This document shows positions 5,588 through 14,812 of a stretch of 47,742 bases of DNA, one piece after another. How positions within the stretch are numbered: the stretch's first letter is position 1; the number at the start of each line of letters is the position of its first letter. The notes below the pieces were generated by a model. It did no database searches and was not told the origin of the DNA. It worked only from the letters and a program-made list of their open reading frames with translations. A program made the translations under genes and the position numbers. The stretch is from Anaerolineae bacterium (GTDB lineage: Bacteria > Chloroflexota > Anaerolineae > Anaerolineales > E44-bin32): positions 31,233-78,974 of the forward strand of contig DUEZ01000082.1 of the NCBI GenBank assembly GCA_011174825.1, written 5' to 3'.

Positions 5588-7474
5588 ATGGGCAGCGATT
5601 TGCGATCAAGGTGGTCTATCAGCATAAGCCTGTGTGCGATGCTCTGTCTATTGGCCATTCCAGTGACGGCTCAGTCAGCTGTAACAGTTCGCGCGTCTCT
5701 ACCGATTACCGATCAATTCCCTCAGATCACCATGTTTATCGCTGTCGTTGATGGCACAGGTCGTTATATTCCGAGCCTGCTTGCATCAGGCTTCACCGTG
5801 ATCGAAGACAACAATCCGATCCCTGATGTGACCATCCAAGAAACGCAGGTTGGAACCCGGCAGATTTTTGTCCTCAATACCTCCTCAGGGCTAAAACTCC
5901 GCGATCCACTTGGAAATAGTCGTTTTGATCTGGTGCGACTAGCGTTGCTTGATTGGTGGCAATTGCCCGAAGCCACTCTATATGGCATCGATGACTTAAG
6001 TCTTGTGACTGCTGAGGGAGCACTAGTAAGTCACAGCAAATCGACAGCAGATCTAGCTTCGACACTCAACAACCTGGAGCCATCCTTTGAGGACGATATC
6101 TCGGGATATGACTTATTACTACAAGCGCTTGACTTCACTTCTGATCCAACCCCCATGCCGGGAATGCCTTCCCACCTAATTTTTTTTACCTCGCTCCTCA
6201 GAACGCCACGCGATCTACCGATAGCGAACATCATTGCTCGGGCTAATGATACAGGCACGACCATCTATCCTGTTCTCATTGGACCCGATGAAGCGAATGA
6301 ACAAATAGAAGCCGAGCCCCTACGCCTATTGGCAGTGGAAACCGGGGGGCAGCTGATTACGTTTGATCCCTCGCTGGGATTGAACGAACTGGCGGAGAAA
6401 ATACTCCTTCAACGTACACAATATCTGTTGACCTACAACTCGCTCGCAGCAACCGCAGGCTTACATCAGGTACAAATCCAATTCACAGAAGATGGGCGGG
6501 ATACCCTTTCCGATCCACAAATCTTTGAAATTGATGTTCGTCCTCCAGAAGTGACTTTCGTCCAGCCCCCAGATATGATCCATCGTCAAATGGACGATTC
6601 CGCCTCCACATCAGACGCATTCTCGCCAATCTCCCAAAACCTCCAATTCCTTATCACCTTTCCTGATCAACATCCGCGTTCGATTGTCTCTAGCCAATTG
6701 TTCGTAGATGGCGAGTTGATCTCTCAGAATAATGAGGCACCCTTCGATAGCTTCGAATGGGAACTGTCAAATTACTTAGAGACAAATACGCATACACTCC
6801 AGGTTATCGTAGTAGACGCGCTGGGAGTACAGGGGACGTCCGTCAGCCAACCAATTGAAATCGTGGTCGAAACCCCGCCAAGCGGATTAGCTGCAATAAG
6901 ACCTGCACTTGGATCCATAGTAGCTGCAATAGCAGTACTCATCGCTGGAGTAGTACTGGCAGTCGGCTTGATAAACATGGGAAGGAGTCGGCTTGATACC
7001 TCGTCCTCTGCCAAGGGAACATCCTTATGGGGAAGCAGCTCGCTCAGGCGTGCAGGTTTGAGGAGTAAACAAACAAGCCTCCCCATCGAAGCGTACTTGA
7101 TACCTATCAATACCGAAGGTCATGAGGGCGAGCTCATTCCGCTCACAGGGGTTGAATTTATCTTTGGTTCCGACCCTTCCATGACTTCGGCTCCGCTACT
7201 AGATCCATCCGTAGCGGGGATTCACGCTCGTCTAACGCGCCAAGCCGCTGGCGATTATTTACTGAGAGATCAGGGCTCCATCGCAGGAACCTGGATCAAC
7301 TATGAGTTGGTCTCAGATGAGGGGTATTTGCTAAAGCATGGGGACATCATCCATATCGGACGACAGGTCTTTCGTTTCCGTCTGCCCACCCCACCGCCAC
7401 CTCCTGAGGTTCGCATCCACCCTGCGAAGGACTCCTCGCCAGAACGAGGAGATAACCAGGAGACTTCTACGTGA
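5588..7474 (+). CDS. VWA-like extracytoplasmic domain protein with cytoplasmic FHA domain
   Basis: The 628-residue protein starts with a signal/anchor helix (about 10-30). An extracytoplasmic VWA-like region (40-330, MFIAVVDGTGRYIPSLLASG) follows, then a beta-rich segment, a membrane helix (about 437-463) and a C-terminal FHA domain (515-600, IFGSDPS, DPSVAGIHARL, GTWIN). In FHA domains the phosphothreonine is held by Arg of GR and Ser of SxxH, but here they read GS and AGIH, so phosphopeptide binding is doubtful. The start at 5588 is chosen because it precedes the signal sequence, and a TACAAT box (5576-5581) ends 6 nt before it, suggesting a leaderless message. The frame remains open to 5513. 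It overlaps the PP2C gene by 4 nt, so both probably act in one signalling pathway. Confidence 0.8.
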   Translation: MGSDLRSRWSISISLCAMLCLLAIPVTAQSAVTVRASLPITDQFPQITMFIAVVDGTGRYIPSLLASGFTVIEDNNPIPDVTIQETQVGTRQIFVLNTSSGLKLRDPLGNSRFDLVRLALLDWWQLPEATLYGIDDLSLVTAEGALVSHSKSTADLASTLNNLEPSFEDDISGYDLLLQALDFTSDPTPMPGMPSHLIFFTSLLRTPRDLPIANIIARANDTGTTIYPVLIGPDEANEQIEAEPLRLLAVETGGQLITFDPSLGLNELAEKILLQRTQYLLTYNSLAATAGLHQVQIQFTEDGRDTLSDPQIFEIDVRPPEVTFVQPPDMIHRQMDDSASTSDAFSPISQNLQFLITFPDQHPRSIVSSQLFVDGELISQNNEAPFDSFEWELSNYLETNTHTLQVIVVDALGVQGTSVSQPIEIVVETPPSGLAAIRPALGSIVAAIAVLIAGVVLAVGLINMGRSRLDTSSSAKGTSLWGSSSLRRAGLRSKQTSLPIEAYLIPINTEGHEGELIPLTGVEFIFGSDPSMTSAPLLDPSVAGIHARLTRQAAGDYLLRDQGSIAGTWINYELVSDEGYLLKHGDIIHIGRQVFRFRLPTPPPPPEVRIHPAKDSSPERGDNQETST

Positions 7475-8619
7475 AAGAAAGCGAATTAACCCACACGATC
7501 GTAGCAGAGTTGAGTCACCCGGGCGAGAAGCGCTCCGCGAATGAGGATCGATATACAGTAATCAATTACCGCACGGAGGTTGAAAATAGGCCTGCGATGT
7601 TGGCCGTGGTTGCCGATGGCATCGGCGGTCACCGTGCTGGTGAAGTAGCCGCCCAAATCACAGTCGATACGATCGTAAAAAACCTAACCTCAAAGAAAGT
7701 CAGCGATCCGGTCGCTCAACTCAAGAAAGCCGTTGTAGATGCTGGTCGGGCTGTTATGCAGGCAGTTGAGGAGGAGCCTGAGCGAGAGGGGATGGGATCC
7801 ACCGTAGCCGCGGCTTGGATCATTGGTTCTCAGCTGTACACCACATCCGCTGGAGACAGCCGCATCTATTTGTTGAGGGGTGATCACTTTCGGCAGATCA
7901 GCATCGATCATACCTGGGTTCAGGAAGCGATCGATTATGAGATCATCACTCCAGATGAAGCAAAAGACCATCCACAGGCTCACGTTCTGCGACGATATGT
8001 TGGGAGTCGTGAACTTCCGAAACCGGATATGCGTCTTCGTTTAGAGGATGACGAAAGCGAGGCTCAATCAGAAGCGAACCAGGGCTTGCGTCTTCAACAG
8101 GACGATCAGATCCTGCTATGTTCGGACGGTTTAACAGATCTGGTAGAAGACAGCGAAATTCATGAAGCGTTACGAAGTCAATCACCAAGGGAGGCGGTGA
8201 TCTCGCTCGTTGATCTAGCGAGAGAGCGTGGTGGACATGACAACATCACGGTTGTTCTGTTGGTCGTTCCGAAATTGCCGCGTCGCAGGGCACTCGGTCG
8301 CCGTACAACCTGGCTCTTGGCAACCCTTGGCGGTGGCATACTGCTGATCTCGATCACATTAATCGCATTGGCGGCAAGCTGGTGGCTTGGGATTTTCCCC
8401 TGGATTTCAAGAACTCCCTCACCTAGCAGTACCTCGATGGAACCCGTTGCTCCTATCATCGAATTCACTTCAACGAGCCTGCCATTTGACGTAACGACTC
8501 CCACAGGATTACCAACTCAAGTGGGAATCTCAACCCCAACCGTTACCCCAACGCCCCGCGACACAGCCACAGCATTCCCACTTCCAACCGTAGCGCCATC
8601 CAATACTTCGAGTCCTTAG
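7471..8619 (+). CDS. Membrane-anchored PP2C-family Ser/Thr phosphatase
   Basis: The 382-residue protein carries a complete PPM/PP2C domain (1-265). Metal-binding motifs are intact: ANEDRY, VADGIGGHRAGE, SAGDSRIYLL, LCSDGLTDLV and GHDNITVVLLV. A membrane helix (about 282-305) follows, then a Ser/Thr/Pro-rich tail likely outside the membrane. It would remove phosphate from Ser/Thr proteins in the cytoplasm, the counterpart of Hanks-type kinases, although no kinase gene lies in this window. The GTG start overlaps the stop of the FHA gene (GTGA) with GGAG 8 nt upstream, indicating coupled translation. Its stop overlaps by 4 nt the stop of the convergent transporter gene. Confidence 0.92.
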   Translation: MKESELTHTIVAELSHPGEKRSANEDRYTVINYRTEVENRPAMLAVVADGIGGHRAGEVAAQITVDTIVKNLTSKKVSDPVAQLKKAVVDAGRAVMQAVEEEPEREGMGSTVAAAWIIGSQLYTTSAGDSRIYLLRGDHFRQISIDHTWVQEAIDYEIITPDEAKDHPQAHVLRRYVGSRELPKPDMRLRLEDDESEAQSEANQGLRLQQDDQILLCSDGLTDLVEDSEIHEALRSQSPREAVISLVDLARERGGHDNITVVLLVVPKLPRRRALGRRTTWLLATLGGGILLISITLIALAASWWLGIFPWISRTPSPSSTSMEPVAPIIEFTSTSLPFDVTTPTGLPTQVGISTPTVTPTPRDTATAFPLPTVAPSNTSSP

Positions 8620-9539
8620 CGCTGGTTGACCAACCACACGCCGAGTAATATTGCCGCTCCACCCAAGGCGATTACCCCAGTGATGGCCTCCCCAAGGGTT
8701 GGCCACGCAACAACTGCAGTCACCAAAGGTTCGAAATAGAGAAAAACACCGGCTTGTGTTGCCGCGATACGATCCAACGCTTCATACCAGAAGAGGTAAG
8801 CCAAACCGGAACAAGCAATCCCTAGGAAAACCAATGCCCACCATCCCTGTGAACTAAGGGTTTGTAATGCCAGCCACCCTTTATCCAGGATCATCCCGGG
8901 CAGACTAAATATCCATCCAAATGCCATAACATAAAGCATCATCTGTATGGCGTGCCCCTGGCCGGTCCCTCCTCCCGTGGGACGATGCGCATCGCTTCTA
9001 AGAACACGCTTGCTCAACACAGTGAAGAGTGCCCAATTTAATGCGCTGATTCCAATAAGGATATCCCCGACCGTTCCCACACGGCCTGCTAACAATGCCC
9101 TGAGATCCCCGCCACTGACCACGGTTACAGCACCTGATGCGGCGAGGACAATGCCGCCGAGTCGCAAGAGACTTAACCGCTCGCCGAGGAAGGCCCAACC
9201 TAGAAGCGCAACAAACACGGGGATGGTAGCGATAACCCACGCGGTGACCGTAGCAGCTACTGTCTTCAATCCTGTGGCTTGGAGCCAAGCGTGTAATGTA
9301 ATGCCTAGAAATCCAAGGAGAGCCAACATGGGCATGGCTTTAAGATCTATTGGTCGGAAGTTCCCCCTACGATTGGCTACTGTGAGGATCAACAAGCCCA
9401 TACCAAAGCGGATCGGGATAATTGTCGTGGGATTGAGTTCCCGCAACACGATCTTCGTGGCAACAAAAGAGGAACCCCAAAATATTACGGCCATTGTTAC
9501 CGCATAATAGGATTTAAATCTTTTCAACCTGCCATCCAC
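8616..9539 (-). CDS. EamA/DMT-family transporter
   Basis: The 307-residue protein has ten hydrophobic segments in two repeats of five, typical of EamA (drug/metabolite transporter) proteins. The first repeat opens with AVIFWGSSFVATKI, the second after about residue 150, and it closes with GEAITGVIALGGAAILLGVWL. These carriers export or import small metabolites across the inner membrane, and the substrate cannot be told from sequence. The start is GTG at 9539 with CAGG about 5 nt upstream. No terminator fits between it and the convergent phosphatase gene because the stops overlap. Confidence 0.92.
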   Translation of the reverse strand: MDGRLKRFKSYYAVTMAVIFWGSSFVATKIVLRELNPTTIIPIRFGMGLLILTVANRRGNFRPIDLKAMPMLALLGFLGITLHAWLQATGLKTVAATVTAWVIATIPVFVALLGWAFLGERLSLLRLGGIVLAASGAVTVVSGGDLRALLAGRVGTVGDILIGISALNWALFTVLSKRVLRSDAHRPTGGGTGQGHAIQMMLYVMAFGWIFSLPGMILDKGWLALQTLSSQGWWALVFLGIACSGLAYLFWYEALDRIAATQAGVFLYFEPLVTAVVAWPTLGEAITGVIALGGAAILLGVWLVNQR

Positions 9540-9738
9540 CTAAACCTGAGTCTTTCAGCCAGTACGCCCTCATCATCTTTCGCTAGGCATTGTCCTGATC
9601 CCTACTCCAGATGTCTGGAGTTTGTGAAGGAGTTTTCGAAGGGCTCAAGAAATGGTTCTGTCGACGAAAATCAGGCGCTGAGAAGGGTTAGTCCCTGAGT
9701 GCTCCATCATGTTGAAGCACAGCTCACAAAGAAGGAAA

Positions 9739-10764
9739 TCATCCTCTCGAGATTCTTAAGCGGTAGATGTACCTCTCTTGCCCCCCGAGCTGGTATTTGT
9801 ATTTCTCATCCCCACGAAGAAAGTCAAACTCACGTCTACCGTTCTCAACCGCCCAACGGATCATGTGACCAAGCAGCACCCAGCCAGGTGAGAGTGACAA
9901 GTATGCAGCATTCACACCAGAGTTGTAGACCCAAAGACGATCACCATAATCGAAGCTTAGATATCCTGCAGCACGCCTGCTGCCCACATCGAGAAAAGAT
10001 AAGTGAAGCCACCCGTTTGCATGAGCTGCTTGAATCAGATGTTGGAACTGAACGCGCATCTTGGGTGTTAGAAATTCAACCTTTCTCAAGTCGGTCGCCA
10101 TTAGTTCCAAGAAATCCTTCGCCGCAGCAGCAGCATCGTCCTCAGGGCTTACAAGTTTCCACACTACACCGGATGGATCGCGTTCAACCCGCCGCATTTT
10201 GCGTTTCAGCTCTTGTCGCTGTTTCTTATCTAAGCTCGTGAGGTAATCCTCCCAAGTTCCATCAAATGTTATTACCGGACAAGGTTGTAACCGCTCTTGG
10301 GTTACAACCCATGACCTTCGGCTGGCTGCGTCTTTCAATACTTGTAAACTGGGTGACTCCTGGGGAATATTGTAAAGATCCAGCACCTCCCATTCAGGTG
10401 GACCCTTCTCCTCCAACGCAACCAGAAGCGCCTCCACGAAAGGATCGACGATCTCAAAGGGCACAATGAAATCGAGATAATCTGCGATCTCAATACTTCC
10501 CACGAACATTAAGCCCTTTCGCTCTTCTCGAGTCTGCGTCAAGAAAAGAGGTGCCAAACCAGTCAGTTCGCCGCGTTCGTCGTGACCAACCCCGATCCAC
10601 AACTCCCCATTCTCCCACTCCCCACCACCGAGTGTGGACCACCAGGTGCTTTGGAACTCGTGCCTCAGAAAGGGGACATCAGTCACCGCACGAGCAAGTA
10701 AATGATTCCAGTCTTCTGCTAAGGCATCCAGTTCGGCTGCGTTTCGAATGAATGTGATCTGCAT
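9739..10764 (-). CDS. FemAB/BioF2-like GNAT acetyltransferase
   Basis: The 341-residue protein fits the Acetyltransf_6 (CelD/FemAB-like) group of the GNAT superfamily. It has two GNAT-like halves, a basic segment after residue 180 (LDKKQRQELKRKMRRVE) typical of this group, AAGYLSFDYGDRLWVYNSG and a C-terminal FDFLRGDEKYK motif. Such proteins acylate cell-envelope polymers or small molecules, and the substrate is unknown. AAGGG lies 7 nt before the ATG. It is a single-gene unit, divergent from the PPM-like gene at 10864. The 200-base gap after its stop (9540-9738) shows nothing I can name. Confidence 0.88.
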   Translation of the reverse strand: MQITFIRNAAELDALAEDWNHLLARAVTDVPFLRHEFQSTWWSTLGGGEWENGELWIGVGHDERGELTGLAPLFLTQTREERKGLMFVGSIEIADYLDFIVPFEIVDPFVEALLVALEEKGPPEWEVLDLYNIPQESPSLQVLKDAASRRSWVVTQERLQPCPVITFDGTWEDYLTSLDKKQRQELKRKMRRVERDPSGVVWKLVSPEDDAAAAAKDFLELMATDLRKVEFLTPKMRVQFQHLIQAAHANGWLHLSFLDVGSRRAAGYLSFDYGDRLWVYNSGVNAAYLSLSPGWVLLGHMIRWAVENGRREFDFLRGDEKYKYQLGGQERYIYRLRISRG

Positions 10765-10827
10765 ATCGCACCCTTTACCTTTACCTCGCTCATTCTACCA
10801 GTCTAGGCAAGTTTCTTGCATCCTCAA

Positions 10828-10856
10828 TTGCAGACGTTTAGACCTTTCTGTAAAAT
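10828..10856 (+). promoter_or_regulatory. Promoter giving a leaderless start
   Basis: TTGCAG (10828-10833), a 17-bp spacer and TAAAAT (10851-10856) are followed after 7 nt by the ATG at 10864. No Shine-Dalgarno sequence precedes that ATG, so the message would begin at or next to its start codon. Confidence 0.5.
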
Positions 10857-10863
10857 AGCCATT

Positions 10864-12999
10864 ATGGCACATACTCTTGAAGCTGATGTCGCTCTGCTCC
10901 ACATTGCAGGCGGAGGCGCACGTGTCACTCCTCCGCCTGGCACGCTTGCTCAGACGGCACCCCGTCGAGCCGCCCGAGGTCGACGAGAGGACATGTTGTT
11001 CATCACCCTGGGTCTGATCTCTCCGAGGTCGACTCCCCCAGGGTTGATTGATCATCTAGCTCGTTTAACGGCGCAGGCATACTTCGGCACGCCGGGTTCA
11101 GTCACCTTTGCACTACGAGAGGCGGCTGCGATATTTAACGACCACATCCTGGATGCAAACGAGGGTGAAGACGAAATCATGCAACTCCAAGGGCACATGG
11201 TGGCAGGTGTGCTCCGAGGGAGGGACTTGTATATCGCTCAATGCGGCAACGGTCAAGCGATCATCGTACGACCTGGCCAGGTCACACGCTTGAGTTCCGA
11301 AGAAGCCGCGAATCGATCGCTCGGTTCCACCCTAGCACCCTATGTCCGTTATTCACATCTCGAAGTCAATGCGGGAGATCTTCTCATCCTGACCACCTCT
11401 CCGCCGTCCATCTGGTCTGACGCCACACTCTCGGGCCTTTCTACGCTTGATCCAGCACAAGCGGTTGACCGTCTCGTCGCAGCCAGCGGCCATGATTTAA
11501 CTGGCGTGCTTGCGCGCATTGTTCCCTTTGGGAAAGCGATCGAAGGAGTTCAACGACCTCCCATCCGTCGTCCATCAAGGGCTGAAACGGAAAGGGCTCC
11601 TCAAGCAGTTTCCACAATGAGGCGAGTGCCTGCGGGAGGAATCACCCGACGCACATTCGAATCGACGAACCAAGTTTTTGCATCCGTTAAGCGTTTATTT
11701 GGAGAATGGCTCACTGCTTTATCCAATGCTGTAATGGCCATGCTTGCGCGCCTTGCTCCAGGTTTGGCTGAACCCCCTCAGGTAGGAGCATTTACACCCG
11801 GGCTCATGGCTGCAACAGCGGTAGCTGTTCCTCTACTCGTCGTCACGATCGCCGCGGTGGCGTATTTCGGTCGAGGACGGAGTGAGCAGTTTCAGGACTA
11901 CTACAGCCAGGCCTACACCGAAGTGTTAACCGCACAAACCAAGCCGGACCCTGATCAATCGCGTGAAAATTGGGCAGAAGCGTTACGCCTACTCAACATG
12001 GCGGAGACATACGGTCATAGTAAGGATGCCGATGATCTGCGCGAGCTCGTTCAAAGCGCCCTCGACACGATTGACTTGGTGTTCCGTCTTGATTTCCAAA
12101 CCGTGGTCAGTGGTGGATTCGGACCCGATGCTCATATTACCGCCTTGGCTGCATCTGCAACAGATCTCTATGTCCTAGATGCAACTCACCAAATCATTCG
12201 ACATGCGTGGGGGGCCCCCGAACGAGGGTATGAGATCGACAAGAATTTTGATTGCCTCAATGGACCTGATAGTTTTCCCGAAATGAGTACGCCGGTGGAT
12301 ATTGTGATCCAGACACAACCCGGTGCTCTCGGGGTAGAAGGTTTGGTTGCGGTCGATCAAGATGGCACATTGCTCTACTGTGCTCCGGACCGCCAACCTG
12401 CACTCGCTCGTCTCACACCGCCTGACATTGGTTGGCATCTTATTCAAGCCATCGATGTCTTCAGCGAAAGTCTATACGTAATGGATTCGGGGGCGAACGC
12501 GGTCTATATATATGATGCCGCTGGAGGCTTATTTAGCGGAAACCCCGAGCTTTTCTTCGTGGAGGAGGTTCGCGATTTGAGTGGCGCGATCGATCTAGCC
12601 ATGGCCGGAGATGAGTTAATCATCCTCTACGCTGACGGGAAACTTGACCGTTGTCGCCGGAAATTCGAAACCGATTTGGACGGAAAGTCCAGTATCCGGG
12701 TAGAATGCGACGCGGAACTGTACTTCGAAGACGAGCGTCCCGGTTATGAGGCAACGACATACATTCCGGGAGCGGTACCGATTGAAATGGCTTATTCAGC
12801 TCCACCCGAACCCTCGCTCTTCTTCCTTGACTCTCTTAGCAACAGCGTATTCCATTACAGTATGCGATTGGTTTACCAGGGACAGTATTTTCCTGTGGAA
12901 GCCTTTGAAGGGGAGATCACAGCTTTAGGACTTGGTCCCCCGAACGATCTATTCTTAGCTGTTGGTGATCATGTCTATCACGCTCAGCCCCAGCGCTGA
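10864..12999 (+). CDS. Degenerate PPM-domain membrane protein with C-terminal propeller-like domain
   Basis: The 711-residue protein begins with a domain shaped like PP2C (about 1-225). MLFITLGLIS replaces the DG motif, and LYIAQCGNGQAIIVRPGQ matches the VGDSRAYLLR strand pair. The metal-binding Asp residues are absent, so it is probably a pseudophosphatase. A basic linker leads to a membrane helix (313-336), a short helical region (345-420) and an extracytoplasmic beta-rich region with repeated ITALAASATDLYVLD-like strands, probably a beta-propeller. It may sense the cell exterior and relay through the PPM-like domain (inference). The start at 10864 is chosen because the frame before it overlaps the promoter. 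Confidence 0.75.
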   Translation: MAHTLEADVALLHIAGGGARVTPPPGTLAQTAPRRAARGRREDMLFITLGLISPRSTPPGLIDHLARLTAQAYFGTPGSVTFALREAAAIFNDHILDANEGEDEIMQLQGHMVAGVLRGRDLYIAQCGNGQAIIVRPGQVTRLSSEEAANRSLGSTLAPYVRYSHLEVNAGDLLILTTSPPSIWSDATLSGLSTLDPAQAVDRLVAASGHDLTGVLARIVPFGKAIEGVQRPPIRRPSRAETERAPQAVSTMRRVPAGGITRRTFESTNQVFASVKRLFGEWLTALSNAVMAMLARLAPGLAEPPQVGAFTPGLMAATAVAVPLLVVTIAAVAYFGRGRSEQFQDYYSQAYTEVLTAQTKPDPDQSRENWAEALRLLNMAETYGHSKDADDLRELVQSALDTIDLVFRLDFQTVVSGGFGPDAHITALAASATDLYVLDATHQIIRHAWGAPERGYEIDKNFDCLNGPDSFPEMSTPVDIVIQTQPGALGVEGLVAVDQDGTLLYCAPDRQPALARLTPPDIGWHLIQAIDVFSESLYVMDSGANAVYIYDAAGGLFSGNPELFFVEEVRDLSGAIDLAMAGDELIILYADGKLDRCRRKFETDLDGKSSIRVECDAELYFEDERPGYEATTYIPGAVPIEMAYSAPPEPSLFFLDSLSNSVFHYSMRLVYQGQYFPVEAFEGEITALGLGPPNDLFLAVGDHVYHAQPQR

Positions 13000-13149
13000 G
13001 GTTGTCTTAGACAGGATGGTTTTCATGAGTGCACTGAAGAACCTCCGCTCAGGAATAGGGAGGAATTTATGTGGGATCACTTCCGATTCTCCAGGACGAC
13101 AAGTTCTCCCGCATCGTTCAGAACTGCATCGTTTCTTGAATTCCACCCT

Positions 13150-13179
13150 TTGACATCATCCGGTCGCAGAGGTTAGAAT
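13150..13179 (+). promoter_or_regulatory. Promoter of coaE
   Basis: TTGACA (13150-13155), an 18-bp spacer and TAGAAT (13174-13179) lie 34 bp before the coaE GTG. Confidence 0.75.
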
Positions 13180-13212
13180 CGAAAACGCGCAATCGGACAA
13201 GGAGTCGAGTAC

Positions 13213-14346
13213 GTGAGTCGCTGGCCGGGGAAGTATGTCATCGGACTAACAGGAAATATCGCCACGGGCAAAAGCGTTGTGCGTAAGATGCTGGAGCACT
13301 TGGGAGCGTATGGCATCGACGCTGATGCACTTTCACACCGTGCGATGGCCAAGGGTGCGCCTGGCTACTCATTGGTGATGAAAACCTTCGGCGATTGGAT
13401 TCTTGACGAGGAAGACCAGATTAACCGCACAAAGCTGGCGAAGATCGTCTTCTCGGATCCTGAAGCGTTAGAACGTCTTGAGGCCATCATATACCCGTTG
13501 GTGACCCACGCAGTTGATCTTCTCATCCGAAGGGCGAAACAGAATCTGGTTGTGATCGAAGCCATCAACCTTCTCGAATCGGAACTCGCCGCAGGGTGTG
13601 ACTCCTTTTGGGTGGTCGACTCTCCAAACGAACTTCAAATCTCACGCTTGATGCACAAACGCGAGATGACCGAGGCTGCAGCGCGACAACGTATTGAGGC
13701 TCAATCCCCCCAAGCGTTAAAACTCCGTGCCGCCAATGTGGTCGTCAAGAACAATGCCTCCTTCGAAAACACCTGGGAGCAGGTGCAAGATGCGTGGGCA
13801 AAATTACCCAAGCCAGAGGAACCCCTCCTGCCTGCACCCCCCGCTTTACGCCCAGGCGAGCTCAGAGTGCGACGTGGCACACCTCGAGATGCCGAGGTAA
13901 TTGGTCAATTCATTACTCGCATTACCCAGGGCAAACGCCGGATGGATCGTCATGATGTCATGGCCGCTTTCGGCGAGAAAGCTTTCTTTATGATCGAACG
14001 CGACGGCAAAGTTGCCGGGATAGCCGGCTGGCAGGTGGAGAATCTGGTCACCCGCATCGATGAGCTCTATTTCGAAAAGGATCTATCACTTGAGCAGGCT
14101 ATTCCTGCCCTGATGGACGCTGTAGAAACCGCCTCCATGGAACTGCAAAGTGAGGCTTCATTGCTGTTCCTGCCGCCTTATCTAGCAAAACACACACTCG
14201 CATGGCGGGATGTCGGCTATCGGCCTCAAACAGTTCAAAGTTTGGGAGTTCGAGCCTGGCAAGAAGCTGCCGTCGAGTCTATGCCGCGCGGCTCTACACT
14301 GTTTTTCAAACGCTTGAGGGAAGATCGGATCCTGCGACCGTTATAG
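13213..14346 (+). CDS. coaE: Dephospho-CoA kinase fused to a GNAT-like domain
   Basis: Residues 1-200 are a full dephospho-CoA kinase. The P-loop is GNIATGKS (14-21), DADALSHRAM follows, and the lid is HKREMTEAAARQRIEAQ. It phosphorylates dephospho-CoA in the last step of CoA synthesis. After a Pro-rich linker (about 203-213), residues 215-377 form a GNAT-like domain (LRVRRGTPRDAEVIGQFI, GKVAGIAGWQVENLVTRIDELY). A standard CoaE has about 200 residues, so this is a fusion. The GNAT part may bind acetyl-CoA, but the central acetyl-CoA loop is not obvious, so activity is uncertain. The start is GTG with AAGGAG 8 nt upstream. Confidence 0.93.
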   Translation: MSRWPGKYVIGLTGNIATGKSVVRKMLEHLGAYGIDADALSHRAMAKGAPGYSLVMKTFGDWILDEEDQINRTKLAKIVFSDPEALERLEAIIYPLVTHAVDLLIRRAKQNLVVIEAINLLESELAAGCDSFWVVDSPNELQISRLMHKREMTEAAARQRIEAQSPQALKLRAANVVVKNNASFENTWEQVQDAWAKLPKPEEPLLPAPPALRPGELRVRRGTPRDAEVIGQFITRITQGKRRMDRHDVMAAFGEKAFFMIERDGKVAGIAGWQVENLVTRIDELYFEKDLSLEQAIPALMDAVETASMELQSEASLLFLPPYLAKHTLAWRDVGYRPQTVQSLGVRAWQEAAVESMPRGSTLFFKRLREDRILRPL

Positions 14347-14405
14347 CGACTAACAATCATTCTCTCAACTGAATAACGATCCCATTCTGAATAAAAATAA
14401 TAAAG

Positions 14406-14433
14406 GTAGGGGCGGTTCGCGAACCGTCCCTAC
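14406..14433. repeat. GTAGGGGC-family palindrome
   Basis: This 28-bp palindrome has arms GTAGGGGCGGTTCG and CGAACCGTCCCTAC (13 of 14 positions paired) in the gap between convergent coaE and rsgA. It may double as a terminator, although no T-run follows. Confidence 0.75.
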
Positions 14434-14607
14434 GGCATTGAAATATAACCCAGGTCACTCACTCATCATCCTTATTTTATTGTGCCAGAAGAATGCGGTA
14501 TGGGCGACCGGCTGGTCGCTCCTAGAATCGGAGTATCTAGCGTTCAATACACAAACATTGGGGCGCGATTCCATTCTCCCAACAGATGCTTATTACATGT
14601 AAGGTAT

Positions 14608-14654
14608 TTTGGAGTCCAGCAGCTCTGCTGCTCACAGAGCCGATGGACTCCAAA
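14608..14654. repeat. TTTGGAGT-family inverted repeat, copy 1
   Basis: The termini are TTTGGAGTCC (14608-14617) and GGACTCCAAA (14645-14654), with the inner palindrome CAGCAGCTCTGCTG. A related element lies at 22053-22130. Confidence 0.7.
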
Positions 14655-14726
14655 TTCTCTTCAGGTGTGTTGGAATAAACGCCCAAGCATGGTCTGGAAC
14701 AATTCATGCTTTCTCGCTCTGACGTA

Positions 14727-14764
14727 CCGCCGGTGTCGCGGCACGAACGGTGAATTGCCCCTAC
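14727..14764. repeat. GTAGGGGC-family fragment
   Basis: This 38-bp stretch ending GAATTGCCCCTAC is identical to the right part of the full element at 22171-22242. The left arm is degraded here. Confidence 0.75.
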
Positions 14765-14812
14765 CTATGCTTCTGATCATCGACTAGGGGTGAACCAAAA
14801 TCGATCAAGATC

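Noticed and set aside
8947..9507. Plus-strand frame across the EamA gene
   Set aside because: It is a shadow of a membrane-protein gene, with low-complexity composition and no ribosome binding site.
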